DNA of 11,377 nucleotides from an uncultured Eubacteriales bacterium (GTDB taxonomy: Bacteria > Bacillota > Clostridia > Oscillospirales > Acutalibacteraceae), in NCBI GenBank assembly GCA_934465125.1, contig CAKSKO010000015.1:1-11377 (forward strand), given 5' to 3'. Position numbers and translations under genes: made by a program. The notes beneath the pieces are model-generated. The model was not told the DNA's origin. It was given only the letters and a program-made list of their open reading frames with translations, and searched no databases. Below, one piece after another: positions 1 to 7,307 of the stretch; within the stretch, counting starts at the first letter, position 1; every line of letters starts with the position of its first letter.

Positions 1-3000
1 CCACCTACACTGCGTCGCAGGGTCTTCTTTTGATGATCCCTAATATGTATAAAATGGCCGGAGAATTACTCCCGAGTGTTATCCATGTTTCGGCTCGTGC
101 GTTAACAAGCCATGCGCTTTCCATTTTCGGTGATCACTCCGATATTTATGCTTGTCGTCAAACAGGCTATGCGATGCTCTGCTCCAACAGTCCGCAAGAG
201 GTCATGGATTTGAGTGCTGTTGCGCATCTTGCCGCAATCAAAGGACGCGTTCCTTTCCTCCATTTCTTCGACGGATTCCGTACCTCCCATGAAGTGCAGA
301 AAGTCGCTGTATGGGATTATGAAGATTTAGCCGACATGCTTGATTTCGACGCAGTAGACGAATACCGTCGCCGTTGCTTGAATCCTGAGCATCCGGTATT
401 AAGGGGTTCTGCTCAAAACGACGATATCTTCTTCCAAGCTCGTGAAGCTTGCAACCCGTATTACGATGCGGTTCCGGAAGTTGTTGTCGATTATATGAAT
501 ATGGTAAACCAGAAGATCGGAACAAATTATCGTCCGTTTAATTACTACGGCGCACCGGACGCAGAGCGTGTGATCATCGCTATGGGTTCTGTTTGCGAAG
601 CGGCAGAAGAAGTTGTCGATTACTTGAACGCAGCTGGTGAAAAAGTTGGTCTTGTGAAAGTAAGACTGTACCGTCCTTTCGTTGCGAGCTATCTTTTAGA
701 TGTTCTTCCGGAAACTGTCAAAGCAATTTCTGTTCTTGATCGTACAAAAGAGCCGGGTTCCATTGGTGAGCCACTTTATCTCGACGTTTTGGCTGCTTTA
801 AACGGTACTTCTTTCGGTTCTGTTCCGATCTATACCGGCCGATATGGTTTGGGGTCAAAGGATACCACTCCTGGAGACCTTGTTGCTGTTTACCGCAATA
901 TGCAGTCTGACTCTCCGAAAAAACGCTTCACGATTGGAATCGTTGATGACGTGACAAACCTTTCTTTAGAAGTAACAGAAAATCCTGACACAACACCAAA
1001 GGGAACACATTCCTGCAAATTCTGGGGCCTCGGTTCCGATGGAACAGTTGGCGCAAACAAAAACTCCATCAAAATTATTGGTGACCATACTGATATGTAT
1101 GCGCAGGGGTATTTCGCTTATGACTCGAAAAAATCCGGCGGTATTACGATTTCTCATCTGCGTTTTGGCGATAAGCCGATTAAATCAACCTATTACATCA
1201 GCCAAGCCGATTTCGTTGCCTGCCACAATCCATCTTATGTTCATAAGTATGATATGGTAGAAGACCTCAAAAAGGGCGGAAGCTTTCTCTTAAACTGCTC
1301 GTGGGAGGGTGAAGAACTCGATCGTAGACTTCCTGCAAAAATGAAAAAATTCATTGCCGACAACAATATCAAGTTCTACACAATTGATGGAATCAAAATC
1401 GGAAAAGAGATTGGTCTTGGTGGACGCATCAACACAATTCTACAGGCTGCATTCTTTAAAATTGCAAACATTATCCCAACCGAGGAAGCTGTTCAATATA
1501 TGAAAGACGCTGCAACAAAGTCCTATGGTAAAAAAGGTGAAAAAGTTGTTGCGATGAACCATCAGGCAATCGAGCGCGGTGTAACTGACGTCCATCAGGT
1601 CGAAGTACCAGATTCCTGGAAAGAGATCACAGATCTCGATGAACAAGCTTATGAAGCAAAGGGCGACAGAAAAGATCTTATCGATTATGTCAATAATATT
1701 TTAGGACCTGTTAACGCTCATAAGGGCGATAAGCTTCCTGTTTCTGCTTTCTCTGATCATATCGACGGTACGGTTCCGCAGGGTTCCGCTGCTTATGAGA
1801 AGCGCGGTATTGCGGTCGATGTCCCGGAATGGATCCCTGAAAATTGTATTCAGTGTAACTTCTGTTCTTATGTCTGCCCGCACGCGGTTATCCGTCCTGC
1901 TGTTATGACAGATGAAGAACTCAAGAATGCACCGGAGAATACAAAGTCGAAAAAGATGACCGGAATGCCGGATAAAAATTTCGCAATAACAATTTCTACG
2001 CTTGACTGTACCGGATGCGGCAACTGCGCACAGGTTTGTCCGGGCATGAAAGGTAACAAAGCACTTGTTATGAAGCCAATCGACTCTCAGCGTGATTCAC
2101 AGGCTGTGTTTGATTACGGCAGAACACTTTCTCCAAAACCAGAAGTTGCAGAGAAATTTAAGGATGCTACCGTTAAGGGTAGCCAATTCAAACAGCCGCT
2201 TCTTGAGTTCTCAGGCGCATGTGCCGGATGCGGAGAAACTCCCTATGCGAAATTAGCAACGCAGTTATTTGGCGACAGAATGTATATTGCGAACGCAACT
2301 GGATGTTCTTCTATTTGGGGCGGATCTGCTCCTGCAACACCGTATACTGTCAACCAGAACGGTCACGGTCCTGCTTGGGCAAACTCTTTATTTGAAGACA
2401 ACGCAGAGTTCGGATACGGTATGACATTGGCTCAGAATGCTGTTAGAGGCAGATTGATTGATTATGTTCAAAAGATCAATGAGTTAACAAATGACGATGA
2501 ATTGAAATCTTGTTGCAAAGAATACCTCGACACACAAACAGATAGCGGAGCAAACCGCCCTGCAGCCGACGCGTTGATTGCTAAGTTGCAAGTAGTTGTA
2601 GGCGACGGCACAGAAATTGGAGAACTTGCGAAAAAAACACTTAAAGACAAAGATTTCTTAGCCAAAAAATCCATGTGGATATTTGGTGGAGACGGCTGGG
2701 CTTATGATATCGGATTTGGCGGACTCGACCATGTCATCGCTTCTGGTGAAAACGTAAATATCCTTGTATTCGATACAGAAGTTTACTCCAACACCGGTGG
2801 GCAGGCTTCTAAGGCAACCCCAGTTGGATCTGTGGCACAGTTCGCCGCTGCTGGTAAAGCTGTTAAGAAAAAAGATCTCGCTGCGATCGCGATGAGTTAC
2901 GGTTACGTTTATGTTGCTCAGGTCGCTATGGGTGCTGATTACAACCAGTGCATCAAAGCATTCCATGAAGCAGAAAGCTACAACGGTCCTTCAATCATTA

Positions 3001-3332
3001 TCGCTTATGCTCCGTGTATCAACCATGGTATCAAAGGCGGTATGGGGGTTGCTCAAGCAGAAGAGAAAAAAGCTGTTGCTGCTGGATATTGGAACATATT
3101 CCGTTTTGATCCACGTCTTGCTGATCAAGGAAAGAATCCGTTTATGTTAGATAGCAAAGCTCCAACTGCAAGTTACCGTGATTTCATCATGGGCGAAGTG
3201 CGTTATAACTCCTTAACCCGTTCCTTCCCGGATCGTGCTGAGGAATTATTCGAAAAGGCTGAGAAACTTGCTGCCGATAAGTATGAACATCTTGTGAAAC
3301 TTTCTAAGCTTTATAACGAGGAAGCAAAATAA
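1..3332 (+). CDS. nifJ: Pyruvate:ferredoxin (flavodoxin) oxidoreductase, 5'-truncated by window edge
   Basis: Cytoplasmic enzyme that oxidatively decarboxylates pyruvate with CoA to acetyl-CoA and CO2, reducing ferredoxin or flavodoxin. The frame is open from base 3 (TYTASQGLLLMIPNMYK), so the ATG at 30 is internal; 1109 residues are present and roughly 70 are missing, judged from the usual 1170-1190 of single-chain PFORs. Visible in order: N-terminal pyruvate-binding region; gamma-type domain (KFWGLGSDGTVGANKNS near base 1017); EKR segment (near 1800); two ferredoxin-type 4Fe-4S motifs, CIQCNFCSYVCP (from 1845) and CTGCGNCAQVCP (from 2007); TPP domain with CAGCGE (from 2220), ATGCSSIWGG, GGDGWAYDIGFGG (near 2685) and YSNTGGQ. 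CAGCGE, GCSS and APCINHG supply the four cysteines expected for the proximal third cluster. The frame is intact and all catalytic motifs are present. An intrinsic terminator follows, so it ends its transcript. It probably drives fermentative energy metabolism. Confidence 0.97.
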   Translation, partial: TYTASQGLLLMIPNMYKMAGELLPSVIHVSARALTSHALSIFGDHSDIYACRQTGYAMLCSNSPQEVMDLSAVAHLAAIKGRVPFLHFFDGFRTSHEVQKVAVWDYEDLADMLDFDAVDEYRRRCLNPEHPVLRGSAQNDDIFFQAREACNPYYDAVPEVVVDYMNMVNQKIGTNYRPFNYYGAPDAERVIIAMGSVCEAAEEVVDYLNAAGEKVGLVKVRLYRPFVASYLLDVLPETVKAISVLDRTKEPGSIGEPLYLDVLAALNGTSFGSVPIYTGRYGLGSKDTTPGDLVAVYRNMQSDSPKKRFTIGIVDDVTNLSLEVTENPDTTPKGTHSCKFWGLGSDGTVGANKNSIKIIGDHTDMYAQGYFAYDSKKSGGITISHLRFGDKPIKSTYYISQADFVACHNPSYVHKYDMVEDLKKGGSFLLNCSWEGEELDRRLPAKMKKFIADNNIKFYTIDGIKIGKEIGLGGRINTILQAAFFKIANIIPTEEAVQYMKDAATKSYGKKGEKVVAMNHQAIERGVTDVHQVEVPDSWKEITDLDEQAYEAKGDRKDLIDYVNNILGPVNAHKGDKLPVSAFSDHIDGTVPQGSAAYEKRGIAVDVPEWIPENCIQCNFCSYVCPHAVIRPAVMTDEELKNAPENTKSKKMTGMPDKNFAITISTLDCTGCGNCAQVCPGMKGNKALVMKPIDSQRDSQAVFDYGRTLSPKPEVAEKFKDATVKGSQFKQPLLEFSGACAGCGETPYAKLATQLFGDRMYIANATGCSSIWGGSAPATPYTVNQNGHGPAWANSLFEDNAEFGYGMTLAQNAVRGRLIDYVQKINELTNDDELKSCCKEYLDTQTDSGANRPAADALIAKLQVVVGDGTEIGELAKKTLKDKDFLAKKSMWIFGGDGWAYDIGFGGLDHVIASGENVNILVFDTEVYSNTGGQASKATPVGSVAQFAAAGKAVKKKDLAAIAMSYGYVYVAQVAMGADYNQCIKAFHEAESYNGPSIIIAYAPCINHGIKGGMGVAQAEEKKAVAAGYWNIFRFDPRLADQGKNPFMLDSKAPTASYRDFIMGEVRYNSLTRSFPDRAEELFEKAEKLAADKYEHLVKLSKLYNEEAK

Positions 3333-3351
3333 TTTCTTTTTATCATGAAAT

Positions 3352-3400
3352 AAAAACAGGCTGGAAATCAGGTTAACTGGTTCCCACCTGTTTTTATTAT
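3352..3400 (+). terminator. Intrinsic terminator of nifJ
   Basis: AAAAACAGG (3352-3360) pairs with CCTGTTTTT (3387-3395); the interior can extend the stem imperfectly (GGAA with TTCC, AATCAG with CTGGTT around loop GTTAA). It lies 20 bases after the nifJ stop and ends in a T-rich run. The flanking A and T runs mean it could also act on transcripts arriving from the other strand. Confidence 0.85.
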
Positions 3401-3480
3401 TTAATTAGCAGTTTGGAATTTACAACAAAGTCAATAGAAAAAGAAATGCGTCATGATCACGGAACACTTTTTCTGTTTTA

Positions 3481-3486
3481 TATAAT
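3481..3486 (+). promoter_or_regulatory. Isolated TATAAT box upstream of the four-way element
   Basis: A perfect -10 hexamer sits 17 bases before the 130-bp structured element, placing a hypothetical start near 3493. No convincing -35 hexamer is seen at 16-18 bases and there is no extended -10 TG, so this may be chance in AT-rich sequence. It matters only because it would drive a transcript through the structured element. The rest of 3401-3502 shows no gene or repeat I can identify. Confidence 0.25.
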
Positions 3487-3502
3487 GCGCGCAATAAATG
3501 CA

Positions 3503-3632
3503 AGGGGCGTTACGCGTGCTCTTGCACGCGATTGGGCAACCTCTGCCCAATCCTTTGGACAAACCGCCTCTTTGATCAAGTTCCCTTTCTTTAGAATCTT
3601 GAGATGGCGATTTGTCCAAAGGTAACGCCCCT
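3503..3632. repeat. 130-bp palindromic element forming a perfect four-way junction
   Basis: Four stems close exactly end to end. Outer stem: AGGGGCGTTAC (3503-3513) with GTAACGCCCCT (3622-3632). Hairpin 1: GCGTGC (3514-3519), loop TCTT, GCACGC (3524-3529). Hairpin 2: GATTGGGCA (3530-3538), loop ACCTC, TGCCCAATC (3544-3552). Arm 3: CTTTGGACAAA (3553-3563) with TTTGTCCAAAG (3611-3621), extended by CGCC (3565-3568) with GGCG (3606-3609) and weaker pairs toward a pyrimidine-rich loop. No base is left unpaired at the junction and these pairs are all Watson-Crick, so sequence does not show which strand is functional. It is richer in G+C than its flanks and lies between convergent genes, as miniature dispersed palindromes often do. 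It could be a structured RNA, a MITE/REP-like repeat or a DNA cruciform. I recognise no named family. Small open frames across it look like products of the palindrome, not genes. Confidence 0.8.
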
Positions 3633-3692
3633 AAAACTGCTTTCATGTAAAACTCAAGAAATATTGGTCTGGTCTTCTTCTTACAGATCTTG

Positions 3693-3938
3693 TTACTTCA
3701 ATAGAAATGTTGTCTGCCCATCGTTGAGTGACAACATTTTTTGTTTGACTTTGGGATGCCGAAACTCATTCCTAACCATATCACGAATCGCTTTTCCTCC
3801 TCGATACCCGTGGATAACAATCACTTCTTTAATCTCTTTTCCTGCTCGGTCAAGTGCCCTATCAAGCTCCTGCTGCGCTTCCCATACCCGCATCCCATGC
3901 AAGTCGAGTTCAAGCGTAAATCCTACTCTTTTCTCCAT
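3693..3938 (-). CDS. Standalone Smr-domain protein (MutS2 C-terminal-like)
   Basis: An 81-residue protein consisting almost entirely of one Smr domain, the small nucleic-acid-binding or nicking domain found at the C terminus of MutS2 and also as a free protein. Hallmarks are LDLHGMRVWEAQQEL near the start, IVIHGYRGGKAIRDMV in the middle (a variant of the usual HGxGxG; Tyr-Arg replace the usual small or basic residues) and the closing GQTTFLLK strand. The start at 3938 is chosen because its ATG overlaps the TGA of the upstream gene (TGATG), with AGGA about nine bases before it. An ATG two codons earlier (3944) is possible. Longer starts would run far into the upstream gene. The overlap predicts translational coupling. 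Target (DNA recombination intermediates or RNA) cannot be decided from sequence. The hairpin at 3705-3739 lies within its last codons. Confidence 0.88.
   Translation of the reverse strand: MEKRVGFTLELDLHGMRVWEAQQELDRALDRAGKEIKEVIVIHGYRGGKAIRDMVRNEFRHPKVKQKMLSLNDGQTTFLLK
3705..3742 (+). terminator. Perfect 10-bp hairpin plus T6 inside the 3' end of smr
   Basis: AAATGTTGTC (3705-3714) pairs perfectly with GACAACATTT (3730-3739) around a 15-base loop. In plus orientation it runs into six Ts (3737-3742), the layout of an intrinsic terminator; in minus orientation the following bases (CTATTG) are not a good T tract. It would stop plus-strand transcripts that pass nifJ or start at the four-way element, and so protect smr from antisense reading. 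The stem has only three G/C pairs and the loop is large, so strength is uncertain. Confidence 0.45.
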
Positions 3939-5845
3939 CACCATTGTTCCTGTTCTTCTTTTTCTCTTTTCTCTTCTTCTAAAATAGGGGGGCAATCCAA
4001 AACTGTTCCTACCGGAATCCCGCATTTTGTGCAATAATATGTTCCCTTATAAATCGGTGCACCACAGGCAAAACAGGCCTCATCGAGTTCTTCAAGCACA
4101 ACAACTCCATCTGGCCCTTTTATCTTCACTGTATGCTTTTTGAGCGCCTTGATTAGATACCACACTACTATTGTTACAACAATCAATGTGACGAGTATTG
4201 CAGTACCGATTACAACAAGGAATAATACATTCATTCTTGAACTTGATACCGTTATCTTGCTAACCCCTGAGCTTGGCAGTTGCCTTGATACTGTCGTTTG
4301 CCCTGAAAGATCCGCAGACTGTGTTTCTTGTCCGTTATCCTGCTGCAAAAACTGCTTAATTTTATCGCTGGACGTATAAAGATATCCCACCGGTTTATCG
4401 CGATACTCTACATCGCCTAAAAACTGCCTAAGATCGATTTGATCTGTTACCTCAGTTGTGTTCACAGGCTGAAAATCATAATACGAGGTCAGCTTTACAG
4501 AATTTCCTTCTCCAAACAACTTAGAAAGCGCCAAATTTAATTCTTCTGCACTCCCTATAATAGATACCGTACAAATATTATCTTTCTGTTCCACTGTCGT
4601 ATATTCGGCTTCTTTTTTTATAAAATATTCCTTTGCTTTTGCGGCTCCTTTGTTGGCCTGGCTGCCATCGAACCGCAAAGAAACAATGCGCTGAAAACTA
4701 CCGTCTTCCTTCGACATCATTCCGATCGAAACCGCTTCTAATGGAAATTCCTCTTTACTTGTCAGCTTGACATGCAAAACATCGCAATCCGACGCATAAG
4801 AAAAACGATTGGAATACAAATATTCGTCCGCGTCGATAACCACCTCACCGCTTAACAATTCCGCTCTGGCGATCTCCACCGTCTGCTCAGAAGAAAACGT
4901 ATACTCTGTATAAACCTTTCCCCCTGTTTCTGTTGAAATAAATGCACCTAAATTGATCTGTTCTTCAAAGATTTCTTGTGTATTAGAAAGTGCATCGCTT
5001 TCTGTTCTAAGACTTGCATTGTTTTGATTGCTGTCGAATACGATGTTTGTTTTATTATTCAATTCTTGTGCATTCTTCGCATTGAATAAAACCGTATAGG
5101 TTTTCCCAGATGCGTCTTCCGCCCAAGCGCCAACGCCTTTTTCCGGGACTCTTTTGTCCATATATGCAGTGATACTTTGGCCATTTTGGTCGAGCGTCGA
5201 CTGCGGAATCGAAAAGTCAACTGTCCTCTCAAAAGAACCGTCTTTTTTCAGTACCGTCAGAATAGAAATCTGATTGATCGGGACGCAGTTCATTCGGTCG
5301 ATACTGATCATTGCTTCCGTCTGAATCGTCTCTCCCCCATACTGTACCTGTGTTGTATTCTCTTTCCAGATCTCGGTGTTCTCCGATAGAATCAGGTTTT
5401 GCTTGACCGCCGTCTTTTGCAACCATTTCATCAGATCTTCGCTGGTGAAATCCTCCTGAAGTCGCATCCCCTGAGCAAACGGACTGTTCGAGCAGAGAAA
5501 CAGGATCGACGGTTTCCTGCCCAAAAGCGCTTCAACTTTCTGACTGTACTCCTCCTGACTAACAAAGGAAATCGTAAAGGTATACGTCAAATAAAACGGG
5601 TCTGACGTTTTTTCCCACTCGAGCTCCTGCGGATGATTGATCCGGATCAGGGAATCAAGCGCTACTTCTCCACCGCTGACTACCTTTTTGAGATCATTTT
5701 TCGCTACCTTTCACTGCATGATTCTGCTTCCTGAAAACTGATCATTTAAACGCATCGATGTATCGACTGTTGCCGCACATCCCGACAAAAGCAAAATTGT
5801 AAAAAATAATGACAGCAGTATCAATATCCGTGATCTTTTGCCCAA
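3938..5845 (-). pseudogene. Lipoprotein with C-terminal membrane helix and zinc ribbon, interrupted by one in-frame TGA
   Basis: Read from TTG at 5845 (AAAGGAAG ribosome site seven bases before it), the frame gives a lipoprotein signal peptide: basic KRSR, hydrophobic core, lipobox LLSGC with Cys23. FSGSRIMQ follows, then TGA at codon 45 (5711-5713), then the same frame continues for 590 residues to TGA 3938-3940. Read through, the product has 635 positions: a large extracytoplasmic region with a repeated motif (KKDGSFERTVDFSI and KEDGSFQRIVSLRF), a Ser/Thr/Gln-rich stalk, one membrane helix (about 539-565), a basic KALKKH stop-transfer, and a cytoplasmic zinc ribbon (CFAC at 591-594, CTKC at 605-608). 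A shorter frame starting with TTG at 5590 lacks a signal peptide and a good ribosome site, so it is not a natural start. The intact downstream frame implies a very recent nonsense change (TGG to TGA is one base), a sequencing error, or readthrough. Function unknown; it is coupled to smr. Confidence 0.75.
5711..5713 (-). other. In-frame TGA codon within the lipoprotein gene
   Basis: The codons read ATG CAG TGA AAG GTA. Both sides are clearly protein-coding in one frame: signal peptide and FSGSR segment before, long conserved-looking ectodomain after. Trp elsewhere in the window is TGG, which argues against a TGA-Trp code. No obvious hairpin of selenocysteine-insertion type is seen directly after it by eye. 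Confidence 0.85.
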
Positions 5846-5852
5846 AACGTCA

Positions 5853-5860
5853 CTTCCTTT
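5853..5860 (-). promoter_or_regulatory. Ribosome binding site fixing the TTG start of the lipoprotein
   Basis: AAAGGAAG lies seven bases before TTG 5845-5843, directly ahead of a textbook lipoprotein signal peptide in that frame. It decides the start upstream of the internal TGA; the GTG at 5853 is in a different frame and soon hits a stop. Confidence 0.75.
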
Positions 5861-5944
5861 ATAAGAAACCTGGGTGTTTTCGCTCCATTTACCCCACGGT
5901 ATGACACAAAATCCCCATTTTTCTTTTAATTACATTTATATTCT

Positions 5945-5972
5945 ATTATACTATACGAGCAGATATAGTCAA
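5945..5972 (-). promoter_or_regulatory. Sigma-A-type promoter for the lipoprotein-smr unit
   Basis: On the minus strand TTGACT (5972-5967), a 16-base spacer, then perfect TATAAT (5950-5945). The predicted start near 5938 gives a leader of about 93 bases before the TTG start. No known riboswitch is recognisable in that leader. The promoter faces away from the operon at 6098, so both units start from this 252-bp region (5846-6097). Confidence 0.75.
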
Positions 5973-6047
5973 CAAACGGCTTTTGGGAATCGATGGAATT
6001 TTTATGAAATTATATTTTTATTTTTCTATCAAATCTACTATTATTTA

Positions 6048-6066
6048 TGCTATAATGTTGTATAAT
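6048..6066 (+). promoter_or_regulatory. Extended -10 promoter for the 6098 operon
   Basis: TGC-TATAAT (6048-6056) is an extended -10 element; a second TATAAT follows at 6061-6066. No good -35 hexamer is visible, which extended -10 promoters tolerate. A start near 6063 would leave a leader of about 35 bases containing AAAAGGAG (6083-6090) before ATG 6098. Confidence 0.55.
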
Positions 6067-6097
6067 GTTTTTTAATAATAGGAAAAGGAGTACTCTC

Positions 6098-7279
6098 ATG
6101 ATAGTAGTAGATATTCGAAACTTTTTTATGATAAGAAATGTGCAAATCATAGAGATTGGGGACGACTGTATTTATTACGCGGAAGAGAAGATCGAAGAAG
6201 GGCATAACAATCTTTTCCTACTCGAATACAACCGTACGACCGGACGTGAACGAGTGGTTACCAATTATTCGCTCGAAGATCCTACCTTTGTTCAACATCT
6301 TTATCCGTTTGAGCGATCGATCCTTCTTGTTCTTGAAAATGGTGGGAGCGGTGTATTTGTCATCCAGATTGATAAAAAGACTGGTGAAGAGATGGTAAGG
6401 AAAAAACTACACTGCATTGGCAAATTCTCTGGACTTAAGGCGCTTGACGACTGCCATGTATTGGTGTATACCGTTGAAAGTGAAGAATTTTCCTCTGTTT
6501 TTAAGGATTATAAAGAATTGACTGGAAGTTCCCAAATTGTAACCTTGTACGACCTTCTGGGAAATACAAATTATATTATAAAAAACAGCCTGTTATGCCG
6601 GCTTCCGATGGAAAATATACATCTGTATCAAAAAAACGGACAACCGCAGGCTTTACTCTTGGACCCATACGGAACCGAAGCCTTAAAGGAACGCTGTTAT
6701 CGAGAATCAAGATGGATCAACATTGATATCAGGGACAATGTCTGGTCGTATCCTTTGGAAAGTTTGATTGCTGATATCAAAAATGAAGAAAAGAAAATCC
6801 ACTTTCATCCTGTTTTAAGCGCCGGAATTGAAGGAATGGTACGATTTATTGGAAGCGATAAATCGCATCTTTATTTTCGCGCTGCTTCATTTGAAGAAAA
6901 CAGAGAAAATGTTTGCTCTTTCTCTAAATCTTCCGGAAAAATTGAAGTAGTGGCGGAACTTCCAGGTCTCTCAGCCCCAAAAATAGAATCGTATTTCATT
7001 GCAAGCAATCCATTTCAGGTTTATAAAATAAAAGTGCTCCCCGAAGCTATATCGATACAAGGTGTTGTTAGGAGTAAACTTTCCATCAAATATGATAAGG
7101 CTTTCGGGGAACTGGTCGGCTGTATTGAAGACCGATTTATCATTTGTCAAAAAACTGTTGTCGATAGCACTGATTGCTACGATTACCAATATCTTACCAT
7201 TTATGACAGCGTCCTTCACACTGAAGAAAGCTTTGAATGCAAATGCGCAATCGCGAAAGACACAGTTATACTTTATTAA
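6098..7279 (+). CDS. Conserved-looking hypothetical protein, soluble, beta-rich (393 aa)
   Basis: I do not recognise a named family. The start at 6098 is preferred over the in-frame ATG at 6065 because AAAAGGAG lies seven bases before it, and 6065 overlaps the second -10 box. The 393-residue product has no signal peptide and no membrane segment, so it should be cytoplasmic. It alternates short hydrophobic strands with polar turns (IIEIGDDCIYYAEEKI, SILLVLENGGSGVFVIQIDK, RFIICQKTVV, YLTIYDSVL), a pattern like a beta-propeller or other all-beta repeat fold, though no repeat is clear enough to prove this. It has a single Trp-rich stretch (WINIDIRDNVWSY) mid-protein and several scattered cysteines without CxxC pairing. 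It is first in an apparent operon, 28 bases before the DUF308 gene. A real gene by length, ribosome site and position. Confidence 0.85.
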   Translation: MIVVDIRNFFMIRNVQIIEIGDDCIYYAEEKIEEGHNNLFLLEYNRTTGRERVVTNYSLEDPTFVQHLYPFERSILLVLENGGSGVFVIQIDKKTGEEMVRKKLHCIGKFSGLKALDDCHVLVYTVESEEFSSVFKDYKELTGSSQIVTLYDLLGNTNYIIKNSLLCRLPMENIHLYQKNGQPQALLLDPYGTEALKERCYRESRWINIDIRDNVWSYPLESLIADIKNEEKKIHFHPVLSAGIEGMVRFIGSDKSHLYFRAASFEENRENVCSFSKSSGKIEVVAELPGLSAPKIESYFIASNPFQVYKIKVLPEAISIQGVVRSKLSIKYDKAFGELVGCIEDRFIICQKTVVDSTDCYDYQYLTIYDSVLHTEESFECKCAIAKDTVILY

Positions 7280-7307
7280 ATAAAACAAAACAGAAAGGAT
7301 GCTAAGT

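Noticed and set aside
238..2966. Several 60-100 residue open frames on the minus strand inside nifJ
   Set aside because: They overlap a fully conserved enzyme, lack ribosome sites and look like antisense shadows.
3503..3632. Integron attC site
   Set aside because: Length and imperfect-palindrome idea fit, but the ends lack the RYYYAAC/GTTRRRY core, the pairing is multi-branched not a single stem, and there is no integron integrase or cassette gene.
3503..3632. tRNA, tmRNA, SRP RNA or RNase P RNA
   Set aside because: Stem lengths and loops do not fit a tRNA, and none of the conserved sequence cores of the larger RNAs is present.
3431..3646. Minus-strand 71-residue open frame across the four-way element
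   Set aside because: Its codons are mostly palindrome stems; a C-terminal run of Lys/Phe and no ribosome site are seen. Explained by the element's structure.
3938..5590. Treating the 550-residue frame from TTG 5590 as the complete gene
   Set aside because: No signal peptide and no good ribosome site there; the coding frame clearly continues upstream through the TGA to a lipoprotein signal peptide.
5640..5713. Selenocysteine at the internal UGA
   Set aside because: No clear SECIS-type hairpin follows by eye, the next residues show no redox motif, and the position looks like a one-base change from TGG.
5846..5940. Riboswitch in the lipoprotein leader
   Set aside because: The leader is about 93 bases and no known aptamer core or terminator/antiterminator pair is visible.
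6065..6097. Earlier ATG start for the 393-residue protein
   Set aside because: It overlaps a -10 box and has no ribosome site; ATG 6098 has AAAAGGAG at correct spacing.
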